Source: Oscillospiraceae bacterium (GTDB taxonomy: Bacteria > Bacillota > Clostridia > Oscillospirales > Oscillospiraceae). Taken from it: DNA of 64,000 bases. Every line of letters begins with the position of its first letter. The stretch's first letter is position 1. Under the pieces are notes generated by a model, which worked only from the letters and a program-made list of their open reading frames with translations, was not told the DNA's origin and searched no databases. Both the position numbers and the translations under genes were made by a program. The stretch covers positions 1 to 64,000 of the forward strand of contig JAGBIE010000001.1 in assembly GCA_017935145.1 (NCBI GenBank), written 5' to 3'. This document shows, in pieces, positions 9,437 to 17,112 of this stretch.

Positions 9437-10108
9437 ATGACTCTGCTACAAGCCGTTCAAGTCCGTCACAGCGTCCGCCGTTATACGGACGAGCCTCTGC
9501 GCAAAGAGCATATCCTCGCCCTCACGGAAGAGATGGAAAAAGTCAACCAGGAAAGCGGTCTTAACATCCAACTGGTAACGAATGAGCCCAAGGCCTTTGA
9601 CGGGCTACTCAATCATTACGGCTGGATTACGGGCGTTACGGACTATTTCGCCCTTGTGGGCAAGGACGATGAAACCTTAGAGCCTCTCTGTGGCTACTGG
9701 GGCGAGCATCTCACTTTGTTTGCCCAAACTTTGGGCATCAATTCCTGCTGGGCGGCGGGCACTTACCGCAAAATCCCCGATGCCTACACAGTGAAAGATG
9801 GCGAAAAAATGCTCATGGTCATCGCCTTGGGCTATGGGGAAAATCAGGGTAAGCCCCGCAAGAGCAAAACCTACAAACAGGTGGCAGATGCCCCTGAGGA
9901 TGCACCAAAATGGTTCATAGACGGCGTAGAATGCGCCCTTCTTGCCCCCACGGCCATCAATCAGCAAAAATTTAAGTTCACCCTTCGCGAGGACGGCAAA
10001 ACTGTCTCCGCCACGGCGCAAAAAGGCCCGTGGAGCATGACAGATTTGGGCATTGTCAAATATCACTTTGAACTTGCCGCCGGAAAAGAGAATTTCGCTT
10101 GGGAATAA
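9437..10108 (+). CDS. Nitroreductase-family flavoprotein
   Basis: 223 residues of the 'putative TM nitroreductase' group. The N-terminal RHSVRRYTDEPL motif marks the FMN-binding start of the fold, and LAPTAINQQKFKF near residue 175 is the second flavin-contact segment. It probably reduces quinones, nitro compounds or other oxidants with NAD(P)H. An AGAAAGGA ribosome site precedes the ATG 16 bp after the GH32 stop, and a strong terminator follows, so it closes the plus-strand run. Confidence 0.85.
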   Translation: MTLLQAVQVRHSVRRYTDEPLRKEHILALTEEMEKVNQESGLNIQLVTNEPKAFDGLLNHYGWITGVTDYFALVGKDDETLEPLCGYWGEHLTLFAQTLGINSCWAAGTYRKIPDAYTVKDGEKMLMVIALGYGENQGKPRKSKTYKQVADAPEDAPKWFIDGVECALLAPTAINQQKFKFTLREDGKTVSATAQKGPWSMTDLGIVKYHFELAAGKENFAWE

Positions 10109-10114
10109 AACGAT

Positions 10115-10150
10115 AAAAAAGAGAGTGGATGAAAATCCACTCTCTTTTTT
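10115..10150 (+). terminator. Rho-independent terminator after the nitroreductase gene
   Basis: A perfect 16-bp stem from AAAAAAGAGAGTGGAT with a GAAA loop, ending in a run of six T. It can work in both directions but is placed to end the lplA-to-nitroreductase run. Confidence 0.9.
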
Positions 10151-10197
10151 GTTGTTAGAGACCAAAAAGAATAAACATCGCCTCTGTAGAAACACAC

Positions 10198-10356
10198 TTA
10201 ACGATTATACGGGTTTCTTGCTTCCCATTCCAATCGCTTTTGGCGATAAGCATAATCATTATAGGAGTAGTCATCGCTACCTCCACAACCAGCCAATAGT
10301 GATGCTGCCATTATGATCGCAAGAACTAGAGATACAAGTTTAACTGCCTTTTTCAT
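10198..10356 (-). CDS. Small lipoprotein, 52 residues
   Basis: A complete small gene. An AAGGAGCG ribosome site lies 6 nt before ATG (10354-10356), and translation gives a basic start (MKKAVK), a hydrophobic stretch and a lipobox LLAGC with Cys at residue 24. The mature tail is only 29 residues, rich in Asp, Tyr and Arg. It is predicted to be exported and anchored to the outer face of the membrane. It lies 15 bp after the 95-residue protein and both are read from the palindromic operator. Function unknown; the short tail could be a signalling peptide or a surface tag. Confidence 0.75.
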   Translation of the reverse strand: MKKAVKLVSLVLAIIMAASLLAGCGGSDDYSYNDYAYRQKRLEWEARNPYNR

Positions 10357-10371
10357 TTATATCGCTCCTTT

Positions 10372-10659
10372 TTACTTTAAATTGACCAATCTTTTGAACT
10401 CATTAAATATTTCTTTTGCATTGCCTTCGGGAATTTCAGTTGCAGGCAAATCCATATAATCGCTACACAAACCAAGAAAATCTTGCAAGCCATCTAATGT
10501 GCCGAATTTATTTAGCAAAATAGCGAGCATTGTACCAACGAATTCACCACGTTCGATTTCATCTGCCGTCCTAAACGAGTTGCCAACAAAAATTCTCCCA
10601 TATTCTTCTAAAGGTAGCGCAATATGCCCATGGAAATTCCAGTTTTCCGTAGTAACCAC
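10372..10659 (-). CDS. Hypothetical protein, about 95 residues
   Basis: I do not recognise a family. The frame reads as an acidic, helical cytoplasmic protein ending in EIFNEFKRLVNLK. The start is uncertain. No ATG lies near the GGGAGG-like site at the edge of the palindrome. GTG at 10657-10659 is in frame but overlaps that site, and a longer frame would run through the operator. Transcription starts from the region shared with the divergent XRE repressor gene, so it is probably the repressor's main target together with the small lipoprotein downstream. Confidence 0.55.
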   Translation of the reverse strand: MVTTENWNFHGHIALPLEEYGRIFVGNSFRTADEIERGEFVGTMLAILLNKFGTLDGLQDFLGLCSDYMDLPATEIPEGNAKEIFNEFKRLVNLK

Positions 10660-10665
10660 CTCCCA

Positions 10666-10702
10666 ACATTGTTTATGTAACAAACTGTTACATAAACAAT
10701 GT
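10666..10702. promoter_or_regulatory. Perfect 37-bp palindrome, probable XRE operator
   Basis: Arms ACATTGTTTATGTAACA and TGTTACATAAACAATGT (17 bp each) surround a 3-bp centre. A further TGTAAC...GTTACA half-site pair overlaps the right side (about 10700-10715). The site lies between the divergent 95-residue gene and the XRE repressor gene and covers their likely promoters, which is the usual place for an autoregulated repressor to bind. The binding partner is inferred from position only. Confidence 0.75.
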
Positions 10703-10737
10703 AACATACCGTTACAATAAAAGCAAGGGGGGATTGG

Positions 10738-10941
10738 ATGATTGGACTGAAAAATATCCGCAAGCAGAGAAACCTGAACCAACTGAAAGTCGCTATGGAT
10801 CTCAATATTTCTCGCGAGGCGCTGTCCTACTATGAAAACGGCAAGCGTGAGCCGTCCTTGGCGCTTTTGGTGCGAATGTCCCAGTATTTTAATGTATCCA
10901 TCAACTACCTCATCACGGGGGAAGAGTTCCATAAAAGATAA
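10738..10941 (+). CDS. XRE-family transcriptional repressor, 67 residues
   Basis: A single helix-turn-helix domain of the Cro/CI type filling the whole protein, with the recognition region ISREALSYYENGKREPS at about residues 24-40. An AAGGGGGG ribosome site (10725-10732) is 5 nt before the ATG. It lies directly beside the 37-bp palindrome and is divergent to a two-gene unit, so it probably represses both itself and that unit. No sensor domain is present; the signal that lifts repression may be protein level or a partner. Confidence 0.88.
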   Translation: MIGLKNIRKQRNLNQLKVAMDLNISREALSYYENGKREPSLALLVRMSQYFNVSINYLITGEEFHKR

Positions 10942-10977
10942 GACCTGCCAATCGGTGTGATTGACAGGTCTTTTTTT
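10941..10977. terminator. Bidirectional terminator
   Basis: A 13-bp stem with one mismatch, AGACCTGCCAATC with GATTGACAGGTCT, followed by eight T. It lies between the converging XRE gene and the Cthe_2159-like gene. Confidence 0.85.
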
Positions 10978-13030
10978 ATTCGGCTTTCTTTTTCTTTGCC
11001 GTGAGGACAATGGCAAAGCCAAGGGCTGTTACGCCCACGCCCAGGAGGAAGGACAGGGCGTAGCCGAGGATGCCATGTTCTGGTTCTTTTTCCGCAGGGA
11101 TGGTGGGGATGTTCCCCTCGGGGAGGGTATCGGCAGTTTCACCGCACTGGGTGCAGGTGTAGCCCTTGCCCTCTGCGACAAAACTGTGTCGCACATCGCC
11201 CACAGAGGAAAAGGCGCTGACGGTTTTACTCAGGGTGAATGCTGTTTCATTCATGCAGGTGGCGTTCGTCATTTGCCCTGCGCCCATGATTTCGCCTCTG
11301 TCGCCCCGATTCTGCATGGGGTCAAAGCCATCGGGAGGCGAGGGCATCTGCCTACCGCCAAACTGGTTGGGGTCGAAACCATCGGGCATCTGTCCGCCTT
11401 GGGGCATTTGCCCTTTGTCGGGGTGCTGGAAATTTCCGCCCATGCCACCCATACCGCCCACGGCAGTACCGCCGTAACACTGCTGGCTTGCACCTTCAAA
11501 ATCCGTCACAGTGGAGGCATCATACACGCCGCTTTCTTCCGCGCCCAGTACATTACCGCCCACATACAGGTGGTAACTTTCGCCCACCTTCAGGTTTTTA
11601 TCTGAGAGGATAGCGCCACTGTATGTGCGCCCGTTTTCCCCCATGACCTCGTCCTTGTCGGGGTCGTAGGCAAAGACCACTTTGCCCTCAGTATCCGTGA
11701 GGATGATGGCTTCATCCGTGCTTTGGCTACCGCTGAACCGCAGGTTCAGCACCGCTTGGGCATCGGTGACGGAAGCATCGCTTTCCGCCCAATCCATGGT
11801 AGCGCCCAAGGCCACCACTGTGCCACCCAACACATAAGAACCGCAGTCGGAATCCAGACCCGAATCCGCGCCAGGATTGGCGGCGGAAATCACCGTGCCA
11901 CCACGGATGGCCACAAAGCCGTTGGAATCGATACCATCGCCCTCTGCGCCAAGACCTGCGCAGATGTGCAGGTTTCCGCCGTTCACTGTCAAGACGGAGA
12001 CCCCATCTTCGTTGACATTGATGCCGTCATCTTGGGAATAGATGTTCACCTTGCCCCCGTTTAAGGTCAGGTGCAGTTCGGAGTTTAAGCCTTCGTAGCC
12101 CGATGTGATGTTCAGTACGCCTGTGCCTGCGCTTTCGCCCTCGATGTTCATGGACATGTAGGAGTAGAATGCGCCATCCAGTTTATACTGCTTCTTTTGG
12201 GCGGGATACGCCTCGGTGGAGTCGTCATCTTTATACTTGGTGCGGAGGATGCGGAAAGTGTTTGTGCCCTCCACATTGTTCACTGTGCCGTCCGCCAAAA
12301 TGACCTTTGCGCCTGCCTCCGCTGTGTCCACGGAGTAGGAAAAACTGTCTTTTTCTTCCCAAGTGTTGTCGCACTCATAGACATTGGCAAACACCACGCC
12401 CGATGCCACAGTGCAGGTGACATTCACCCCATCTAACATGAGGGTCACCTTTTGACTGGGGTCGGAGAAAGCGTCTTCGCCCAAATCCACACGGATTTGT
12501 CCGTGCCAAGTGCCTTGCAGGCGATATGTGCCTGCTTCCGTAATGTGCAAAACGGCATTTTCATAGGCTTCTTCTGCCGAGTGCATCATTTGGCTGGGGA
12601 AACTACCTCCCAGCACGGGCAGAGTGGAGAAAATGTAGTTTTCATAGCCCTCTGCTTCGTACATGTAAACCCATTCCATCTCTCCATCGTAGTTCACTTT
12701 TTGGAACTTGCTTTCGTCCAGCAGGGGATAGTACACAATATCGTGGGCGATGTAAACGCCCTCTTCCCCTGTAGGCTTTGTGCCTGTAAAGTACTCGGCA
12801 GGGGAGTTCTTCACGGTATCATGGTCCTCCGTGGGGTCTGCATGCCAAGTGTAGTCATATTCCTTGACCGCAGTGCCGTCCAAAGTGGCGCTGTGCGTGT
12901 AGCCGTCATCGGTTTCTGTGGAAGAAAGCACGATGGTGCGGACACGATCCTCCGCTGTGGCAGGCAGGGCCAGTCCCATGACCATGCCACAGATGAGGAT
13001 GAGAGAAAGGATGCGAGAAATTGTTTTCAT
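10976..13030 (-). CDS. Cthe_2159-like carbohydrate-binding surface protein
   Basis: 684 residues. The start is ATG at 13028-13030, 9 nt after an AGGAGA site; a longer upstream frame has no support. A signal peptide ends around PATAEDR (about residue 26). The central region is rich in Gly, Asn and Asp with repeats such as LNGGKVNIYSQDDGINVNEDG and GGTVISAANPGADSGLDSD, the right-handed beta-helix pattern of the Cthe_2159 family, known to bind acidic polysaccharide and calcium. A Met/Gly/Gln/Pro-rich stretch (about 515-565), a cell-wall-facing domain with CTQCGE, and a C-terminal membrane helix with a KKKK tail follow. It therefore looks membrane-anchored and cell-surface exposed. Polysaccharide binding is inferred from the family. 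Confidence 0.8.
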   Translation of the reverse strand: MKTISRILSLILICGMVMGLALPATAEDRVRTIVLSSTETDDGYTHSATLDGTAVKEYDYTWHADPTEDHDTVKNSPAEYFTGTKPTGEEGVYIAHDIVYYPLLDESKFQKVNYDGEMEWVYMYEAEGYENYIFSTLPVLGGSFPSQMMHSAEEAYENAVLHITEAGTYRLQGTWHGQIRVDLGEDAFSDPSQKVTLMLDGVNVTCTVASGVVFANVYECDNTWEEKDSFSYSVDTAEAGAKVILADGTVNNVEGTNTFRILRTKYKDDDSTEAYPAQKKQYKLDGAFYSYMSMNIEGESAGTGVLNITSGYEGLNSELHLTLNGGKVNIYSQDDGINVNEDGVSVLTVNGGNLHICAGLGAEGDGIDSNGFVAIRGGTVISAANPGADSGLDSDCGSYVLGGTVVALGATMDWAESDASVTDAQAVLNLRFSGSQSTDEAIILTDTEGKVVFAYDPDKDEVMGENGRTYSGAILSDKNLKVGESYHLYVGGNVLGAEESGVYDASTVTDFEGASQQCYGGTAVGGMGGMGGNFQHPDKGQMPQGGQMPDGFDPNQFGGRQMPSPPDGFDPMQNRGDRGEIMGAGQMTNATCMNETAFTLSKTVSAFSSVGDVRHSFVAEGKGYTCTQCGETADTLPEGNIPTIPAEKEPEHGILGYALSFLLGVGVTALGFAIVLTAKKKKAE

Positions 13031-13155
13031 AAAAATTTCTCCTGTTCTTAGGATGGGTTTATTATACCAAACAATTATTTCCAGTGTATCACCAAAAAAT
13101 AAAAAAAGTGTAAATAAAATGGCAGAAATTCCGCGGTTTTTCTGCCCTTGCGCCT

Positions 13156-13184
13156 TTGACATCGGGGGAAAAGAGTCCTATAAT
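13156..13184 (+). promoter_or_regulatory. Consensus sigma-A promoter
   Basis: TTGACA (13156-13161) and TATAAT (13179-13184) are exactly 17 bp apart, about 30 bp before the lipoprotein start. Both hexamers match consensus perfectly, so strong constitutive expression is likely. Confidence 0.85.
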
Positions 13185-13214
13185 AAAGAAAATACTTCTA
13201 GGAGGAATGTTTTT

Positions 13215-14099
13215 ATGAAACGCATTTTGTGCCTCATGTTAGCCCTTGTCATGCTACTCTCCCTGACCGCCTGCGGTGGTGGCACCGCGTCCGAAAACAA
13301 GGAAAACAACAACGGTGGCGCCAGCCAGCAAGATCCCGCCCCGCAGGACCCCGATGATGATGAAAAGGACGACCGCGAGGAAACCTATCAGCAGGTGCTG
13401 AAACTGCTTGGTGAAAAGAACTTTGAAGAGGCCTACAAGCTTCTGCAAAAGATTCAGGGTTACAAAGATACCCTGACTATGCTCACCAAATTTGTCTGGA
13501 AGCCTCTAAAAGCGGTCCATTCTAATGACGCAGGCGCGGATTTGACCACCTACTACACTTATACCTACGATGACCATGGCTATGCCATCGCCAGCACCTA
13601 TGAAAGCGATGTCATCTCTAACTCTTATACCTACGAAAATGTGTATGACGACCTCGGTCGCATCAAGAGCGTTACCAGCAACTCCTCTGTGGGCTATCAA
13701 ACCATCATCAACTATATCTATAATGAAAAGGGTCAGCTCAGTTGCCTTAGCAGTAACTATAACGGCTCCTATGTGCAGGATATCTTCTACTACTATAACG
13801 ACCTGGGTCAGGTGATTCGTGAAGAAGTTCCCGATACGGAAAGCGTCACCGAATACACCTATGATGAAAAGGGCAATGTCACGTCTATGGATGGCAATAT
13901 GGGCACATCTACCTATGTGAATATCTATGACGATCATGGCAGACTGGTGAAATATGTCCGCACCGATGGAGAATTTTCCACCACCTTCACCATGACCTAT
14001 GATAAAAACGGAACTTTGGTCAAAGAGGTTTCCTTGGGCGAAGATGGCTTTGCGGATACTTGGGAATACAGCGATTTTAAACTGTTCTACCAAGGCTAA
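13215..14099 (+). CDS. YD-repeat lipoprotein
   Basis: 294 residues starting at ATG 13215, 9 nt after AGGAGG; a longer frame to the left has no ribosome site. The signal peptide ends in the lipobox SLTAC (Cys near 20), followed by a low-complexity Asn/Gln/Asp linker and a helical segment (about 55-100). From about residue 110 there are five or more YD/RHS-type repeats with the pattern TYDDHGYA, VYDDLGRIKSV, IYNEKGQLSCL, TYDEKGNVTSM and IYDDHGRLVKY. Such repeats bind carbohydrate or form shell-like beta structures in larger Rhs proteins. Here the short array is tethered to the membrane and lacks any toxin domain. A perfect promoter precedes it. Confidence 0.85.
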   Translation: MKRILCLMLALVMLLSLTACGGGTASENKENNNGGASQQDPAPQDPDDDEKDDREETYQQVLKLLGEKNFEEAYKLLQKIQGYKDTLTMLTKFVWKPLKAVHSNDAGADLTTYYTYTYDDHGYAIASTYESDVISNSYTYENVYDDLGRIKSVTSNSSVGYQTIINYIYNEKGQLSCLSSNYNGSYVQDIFYYYNDLGQVIREEVPDTESVTEYTYDEKGNVTSMDGNMGTSTYVNIYDDHGRLVKYVRTDGEFSTTFTMTYDKNGTLVKEVSLGEDGFADTWEYSDFKLFYQG

Positions 14100-14108
14100 A
14101 AAACGAAG

Positions 14109-14138
14109 AAAAGAGAGTGGGTTTTCCCACTCTCTTTT
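14109..14138. terminator. Bidirectional terminator
   Basis: AAAAGAGAGTGGG pairs perfectly with CCCACTCTCTTTT around TTTT. It lies between the converging lipoprotein and deacetylase genes. Confidence 0.9.
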
Positions 14139-14148
14139 TGTGTTTGCC

Positions 14149-14844
14149 TTACAGCAGAATCTCCTTGTTTGTGCCGTAGAAAATGTCATCCCGATGGCTC
14201 ATCAGCTGGAAGAATTCTTCCAACTTGACCCAATAATCCGCGCCGTAGTCCATTTCATAGGCATGACCCCAAATGTAGAAAATTTGAGGTTTGTCAGGCT
14301 TCATCTCGATGAAATCCTGGCCCATCTGCATGAGTTTGTCGAATTCCAAGTGATGGGCTGTGGGGTTAAAGCGGTAGAGATTGTCCTGCAAATCGAAACT
14401 GTTGTTGCAGGTGATGGTACGGCTGTATTTGACGCCTGTGTTGTTCTTAATAATCTCCGCCACGCGGTCATCGTTGTTTACGCCACCGCAGGGATATGCC
14501 ATGCCCACCACTTCGTAGCCCACCATTTCGGAGAGGTTCAAGCGGTCGGTCTCCACCTGACGAATGACTTCCGCATCCTCCTGCTGGGTGAGATTTTTGT
14601 GGGTGAGGGTATGTACGGCAACCTCGTGCCCATCGTAAAGACCTTTTACATCATCGGGGTGGATTTTGTAGTGGGAAATCCGCTTGCCATCCCGCATGAG
14701 CATGCCTCTGCACCCCAACAGTTCCGAGTTAATATTAAAGGTGCATTTGAGGTCGTACTTGTTTAAGAGTTCCACCAGACGGAAATCTTGGGTGATGCCG
14801 TCATCGTAACTAAATGTCAGAGCTTTCATTTTTCCGCAAAACAT
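14149..14844 (-). CDS. Polysaccharide deacetylase family protein (NodB-like)
   Basis: 231 residues. The second ATG (14842-14844) is preferred, because the AGGAGG site is 7 nt before it and only 1 nt before the upstream ATG. NodB marks are TFSYDDG (metal Asp, about residues 9-15) and HEVAVHTLTH (about 73-82), supplying the metal histidines. HAYEMDYG near the C-terminus resembles the last catalytic histidine region. There is no signal peptide, so it may act in the cytoplasm on a sugar or chitooligosaccharide, or belong to the polysaccharide deacetylase-like group of unknown substrate. Confidence 0.82.
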   Translation of the reverse strand: MFCGKMKALTFSYDDGITQDFRLVELLNKYDLKCTFNINSELLGCRGMLMRDGKRISHYKIHPDDVKGLYDGHEVAVHTLTHKNLTQQEDAEVIRQVETDRLNLSEMVGYEVVGMAYPCGGVNNDDRVAEIIKNNTGVKYSRTITCNNSFDLQDNLYRFNPTAHHLEFDKLMQMGQDFIEMKPDKPQIFYIWGHAYEMDYGADYWVKLEEFFQLMSHRDDIFYGTNKEILL

Positions 14845-14894
14845 AATCATTCCTCCTGCGGTCTTGTGATGAACTTATTATAGCACGCATAGCG

Positions 14895-14943
14895 CAAAAT
14901 GCAAAGAAAAACAGCGGAGATTCACTCCGCTGTTTTTTGATTA
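14895..14943. repeat. Duplicated terminator segment, copy 1
   Basis: 49 bp, identical to 15879-15930 except for a 3-bp change in the hairpin loop. Both copies contain the stop codon and terminator of the minus-strand gene to their right, so the downstream regions of two adjacent genes were duplicated or exchanged. Confidence 0.85.
14907..14937 (-). terminator. Terminator for the 281-residue membrane protein gene
   Basis: AAAAACAGCGGAG pairs perfectly with CTCCGCTGTTTTT around a 5-nt loop. Read on the minus strand it directly follows the stop codon at 14941. It is part of a longer repeat (14895-14943) shared with 15879-15930. Confidence 0.85.
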
Positions 14944-15786
14944 AGTAGAACTTGCAACCGCTTCTTTTTTGCGAAAACGCTTGGGCGTAAGGAGAGTGGT
15001 ATTTGTCTCAAATTTCAAACCAAACAGGAATTTGAACAGCCACAGAAATGCAAAAACAATCAAAATTGGCACGGCGCAATAAGCTATGACAAAGACAGAA
15101 ACGGCATCCACAAACTCATTTAGGACTTTCTTGCCCTGTTCCATGGCGGAATCAACTGTCTGTTTTACTGCGTTGGTTACAGTGTTCCAAAGCTTTTTGT
15201 ACCACGGAAGCTTCTTTGTTTCTTCCTTGGTTTCGCTTCCAGTGGATTCAACAAGCGCATCCGCGCTTTCTTCAAAGGATACCTGGTTGACTTCATAAAT
15301 GTAATCGCTGATTTTCATGGATGCAGGAACAATCATAAGGAAAGCAAGTGCTAAGGCGGTTAGTTTGATTGCCCATAAGCCCCATGCATGTTTTTTGTTA
15401 TACAGAAATGCTAACGCAAGAATACAAGCAAGAGGAAGCACGATATAGCAGGCAGCACCCCCTAAAACGGTCAAGAGAGATTTTTCCAAGACCAATACGC
15501 ACACAACGATCATCAGGTATGAGCTTATATCCATCAGCTCGTCAGCTAAGGGTGTGGTAGCATCATCTGGTACGGACGCTAAGAGGGTCGCAGACCCAGC
15601 GATAGCGGCAGAAACACCAAGAACGGTTAGCTTCTTATCATCAATGGATTGGATGGTTTTGCGGTATGTTTGAGGATCTGTAAAAATGTTTGCAAAAATT
15701 GTGATAGAGCAAAGAATGACGATGACTAGGGTGATGGCAACTATGCCTTTCCAATGAGACAAACAGAAATCTTTCGCTTTTATCAT
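14941..15786 (-). CDS. Membrane protein of unknown function, 281 residues
   Basis: I do not recognise the family. It has an N-terminal membrane helix (about 14-33), a hydrophobic region near 55-70, two or three helices between about 88 and 155, an amphipathic charged stretch (about 170-225, with EETKKLPWYKKLWNTVTNAV), then a last helix pair (about 228-258) and a basic tail. About five membrane segments are likely. AGGAGG precedes the ATG at 15784-15786. Its terminator is nearly identical to that of the next gene upstream, which hints that the two neighbours have a shared insertion history. Confidence 0.7.
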   Translation of the reverse strand: MIKAKDFCLSHWKGIVAITLVIVILCSITIFANIFTDPQTYRKTIQSIDDKKLTVLGVSAAIAGSATLLASVPDDATTPLADELMDISSYLMIVVCVLVLEKSLLTVLGGAACYIVLPLACILALAFLYNKKHAWGLWAIKLTALALAFLMIVPASMKISDYIYEVNQVSFEESADALVESTGSETKEETKKLPWYKKLWNTVTNAVKQTVDSAMEQGKKVLNEFVDAVSVFVIAYCAVPILIVFAFLWLFKFLFGLKFETNTTLLTPKRFRKKEAVASST

Positions 15787-15878
15787 TTTGTACCTCCTGG
15801 TTGTTTTGTCACAACATACCTTGCAAATTTCGCGACAAATTTTGACAAAATCATATTCATATTATACAGCGGAAAAAA

Positions 15879-15930
15879 CAAAATGCAAAGAAAAACAGCG
15901 GAGTGATTTCACTCCGCTGTTTTTTGATTA
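15879..15930. repeat. Duplicated terminator segment, copy 2
   Basis: 52 bp, matching 14895-14943 apart from a 3-bp difference in the loop. The hairpin AAAAACAGCGGAGTGA with TCACTCCGCTGTTTTT (15891-15924) is the terminator of the TSUP gene read on the minus strand. Confidence 0.85.
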
Positions 15931-16716
15931 TTTCACCAAATAGTTAAAACCGAGAATCACAATGCCTAAAACGGCCAGCACAATGCCAACGGCGCGGTTT
16001 AAGGTTTCCGGCTTTGCCTTGTTGGCAAATTTTGCCGCAATTCGCGCCCAGATAAATGTGAACACAACGCACAAAACCAAAACCAAAACATCGGGAGTTT
16101 GCCCAAGAGAAAAGTGAGAAATTGCGCCGGTGAGTGCAGTGAAGGTCATAATAAACACACTGGTGCCAACGGCGGTTTTTAATTCATATCCCAGCACAGA
16201 GGTGAGAATGAGTAGCATCATCATGCCACCTCCAGCGCCGATAAAACCGCATATAAAACCAATCAAAACACCGCATAATATAGACCCGATAATTTTCTTC
16301 TGTTTGCTGATGGCTTCCATTTCCTGCTTTGTGGTCATAACGGGCTTTACGATAAACTTGATGCCGAGGATCAGCGTCATAAACGTGCTGAAACCGCCCA
16401 TGGTTTGTGCCGGAACAATGCTGGAGACATAACTGCCCACAATGGTAAACAGCAAAACCATTGCCATCATCAAAAGCCCATTGGGAATGTCCAAATTTTT
16501 GTTTTTGTGGTAAGTATATGCCGAAACAGCGCTGGCCAACACATCGGAAGCCAGAGCGATTCCCACGGCGGTGTAGGGTTCCATGTTTAGGAATGTAATG
16601 AGCATGGGGCTAATCACAGCGGCGGCACTCATGCCCGCAAAACCAGTACCCAGACCTGCGCCCATGCCTGCAAAAAATGTTACAAGAAATACAATGACAA
16701 GACTCAAAACAATCAC
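15928..16716 (-). CDS. TauE/SafE (TSUP) family membrane transporter
   Basis: 262 residues with about eight hydrophobic helices and the two family repeats, GAGLGTGFAGMSAAAVISPML at the start and CGFIGAGGGMMMLLILTSVLGY around residues 155-176. TSUP proteins move sulfite, sulfoacetate or other small organic anions. Substrate cannot be told. It is transcribed alone with its own terminator inside the repeat at 15879-15930. Confidence 0.88.
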   Translation of the reverse strand: MIVLSLVIVFLVTFFAGMGAGLGTGFAGMSAAAVISPMLITFLNMEPYTAVGIALASDVLASAVSAYTYHKNKNLDIPNGLLMMAMVLLFTIVGSYVSSIVPAQTMGGFSTFMTLILGIKFIVKPVMTTKQEMEAISKQKKIIGSILCGVLIGFICGFIGAGGGMMMLLILTSVLGYELKTAVGTSVFIMTFTALTGAISHFSLGQTPDVLVLVLCVVFTFIWARIAAKFANKAKPETLNRAVGIVLAVLGIVILGFNYLVK

Positions 16717-16761
16717 CTCGGTGGGTCATTGTAGCACAGTAAGGCAAAAATGTAAATCCTG

Positions 16762-16858
16762 CAGTATAAATCTCCTTGTTTTACAGATACTAACAGCACA
16801 AAAATGCAACAAAGGAGATTTTATATAGGAAAGCAACTGGCATTGTCCGCCGAATCGA
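16762..16858 (+). repeat. Direct repeat A: degenerate copy of the spoVT promoter and first codons
   Basis: Aligns with 20330-20427 over its whole length with about seven mismatches and one missing T. The sporulation-type promoter, the leader and the AAAGGAG ribosome site are kept, but ATG has become AGG. The frame then runs for twelve codons matching KATGIVRRI before a TGA stop. It is therefore a non-coding fragment of a second spoVT start, in the same orientation as the intact gene about 3.57 kb away. Confidence 0.88.
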
Positions 16859-16972
16859 GGAATGAGGTATAATAACACCAACAGCTATAAAGCCGCGTAA
16901 ACATAGGGCTTTCGGACATTTTTTGAAGAAAAATCTATGATAAAAAACAGCATATTTTGACCTATACATAGC

Positions 16973-17001
16973 AAAAGCGAGGTGAATTTCACCTCGCTTT
17001 T
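16973..17001. terminator. Strong palindromic terminator
   Basis: AAAAGCGAGGTGAA and TTCACCTCGCTTTT form a 14-bp stem around a single T. It would end any transcript started at the promoter copied in repeat A, and could also end GH3 transcription from the right. Confidence 0.8.
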
Positions 17002-17112
17002 TTATTGCATAGGAAATTGCGTAGTTGCGCCACGCCGTTTGGCTGACTTAGAGAAGATCCAAAGATACAATAGGCGGTACGATGGGTGCGGCCACTGCCC
17101 GCTTTTGTGATA

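Larger units (their letters stand above)
16717..17112. other. Gene-free gap between TSUP and GH3 genes
   Basis: This 396-bp stretch holds the left copy of the spoVT-start repeat (16762-16858), then a TATAAT-like element (16868-16873), a 6-bp stem AAAGCC/GGCTTT followed by TTTTTT (about 16890-16924), and a strong palindromic terminator (16973-17001). No open frame with a ribosome site is convincing. It reads as an insertion junction. Confidence 0.6.

Noticed and set aside
10660-11022. An extension of the 95-residue minus-strand protein back to 11022.
   Set aside because: It would run through the operator palindrome and the XRE gene, with no ribosome site at the far start.
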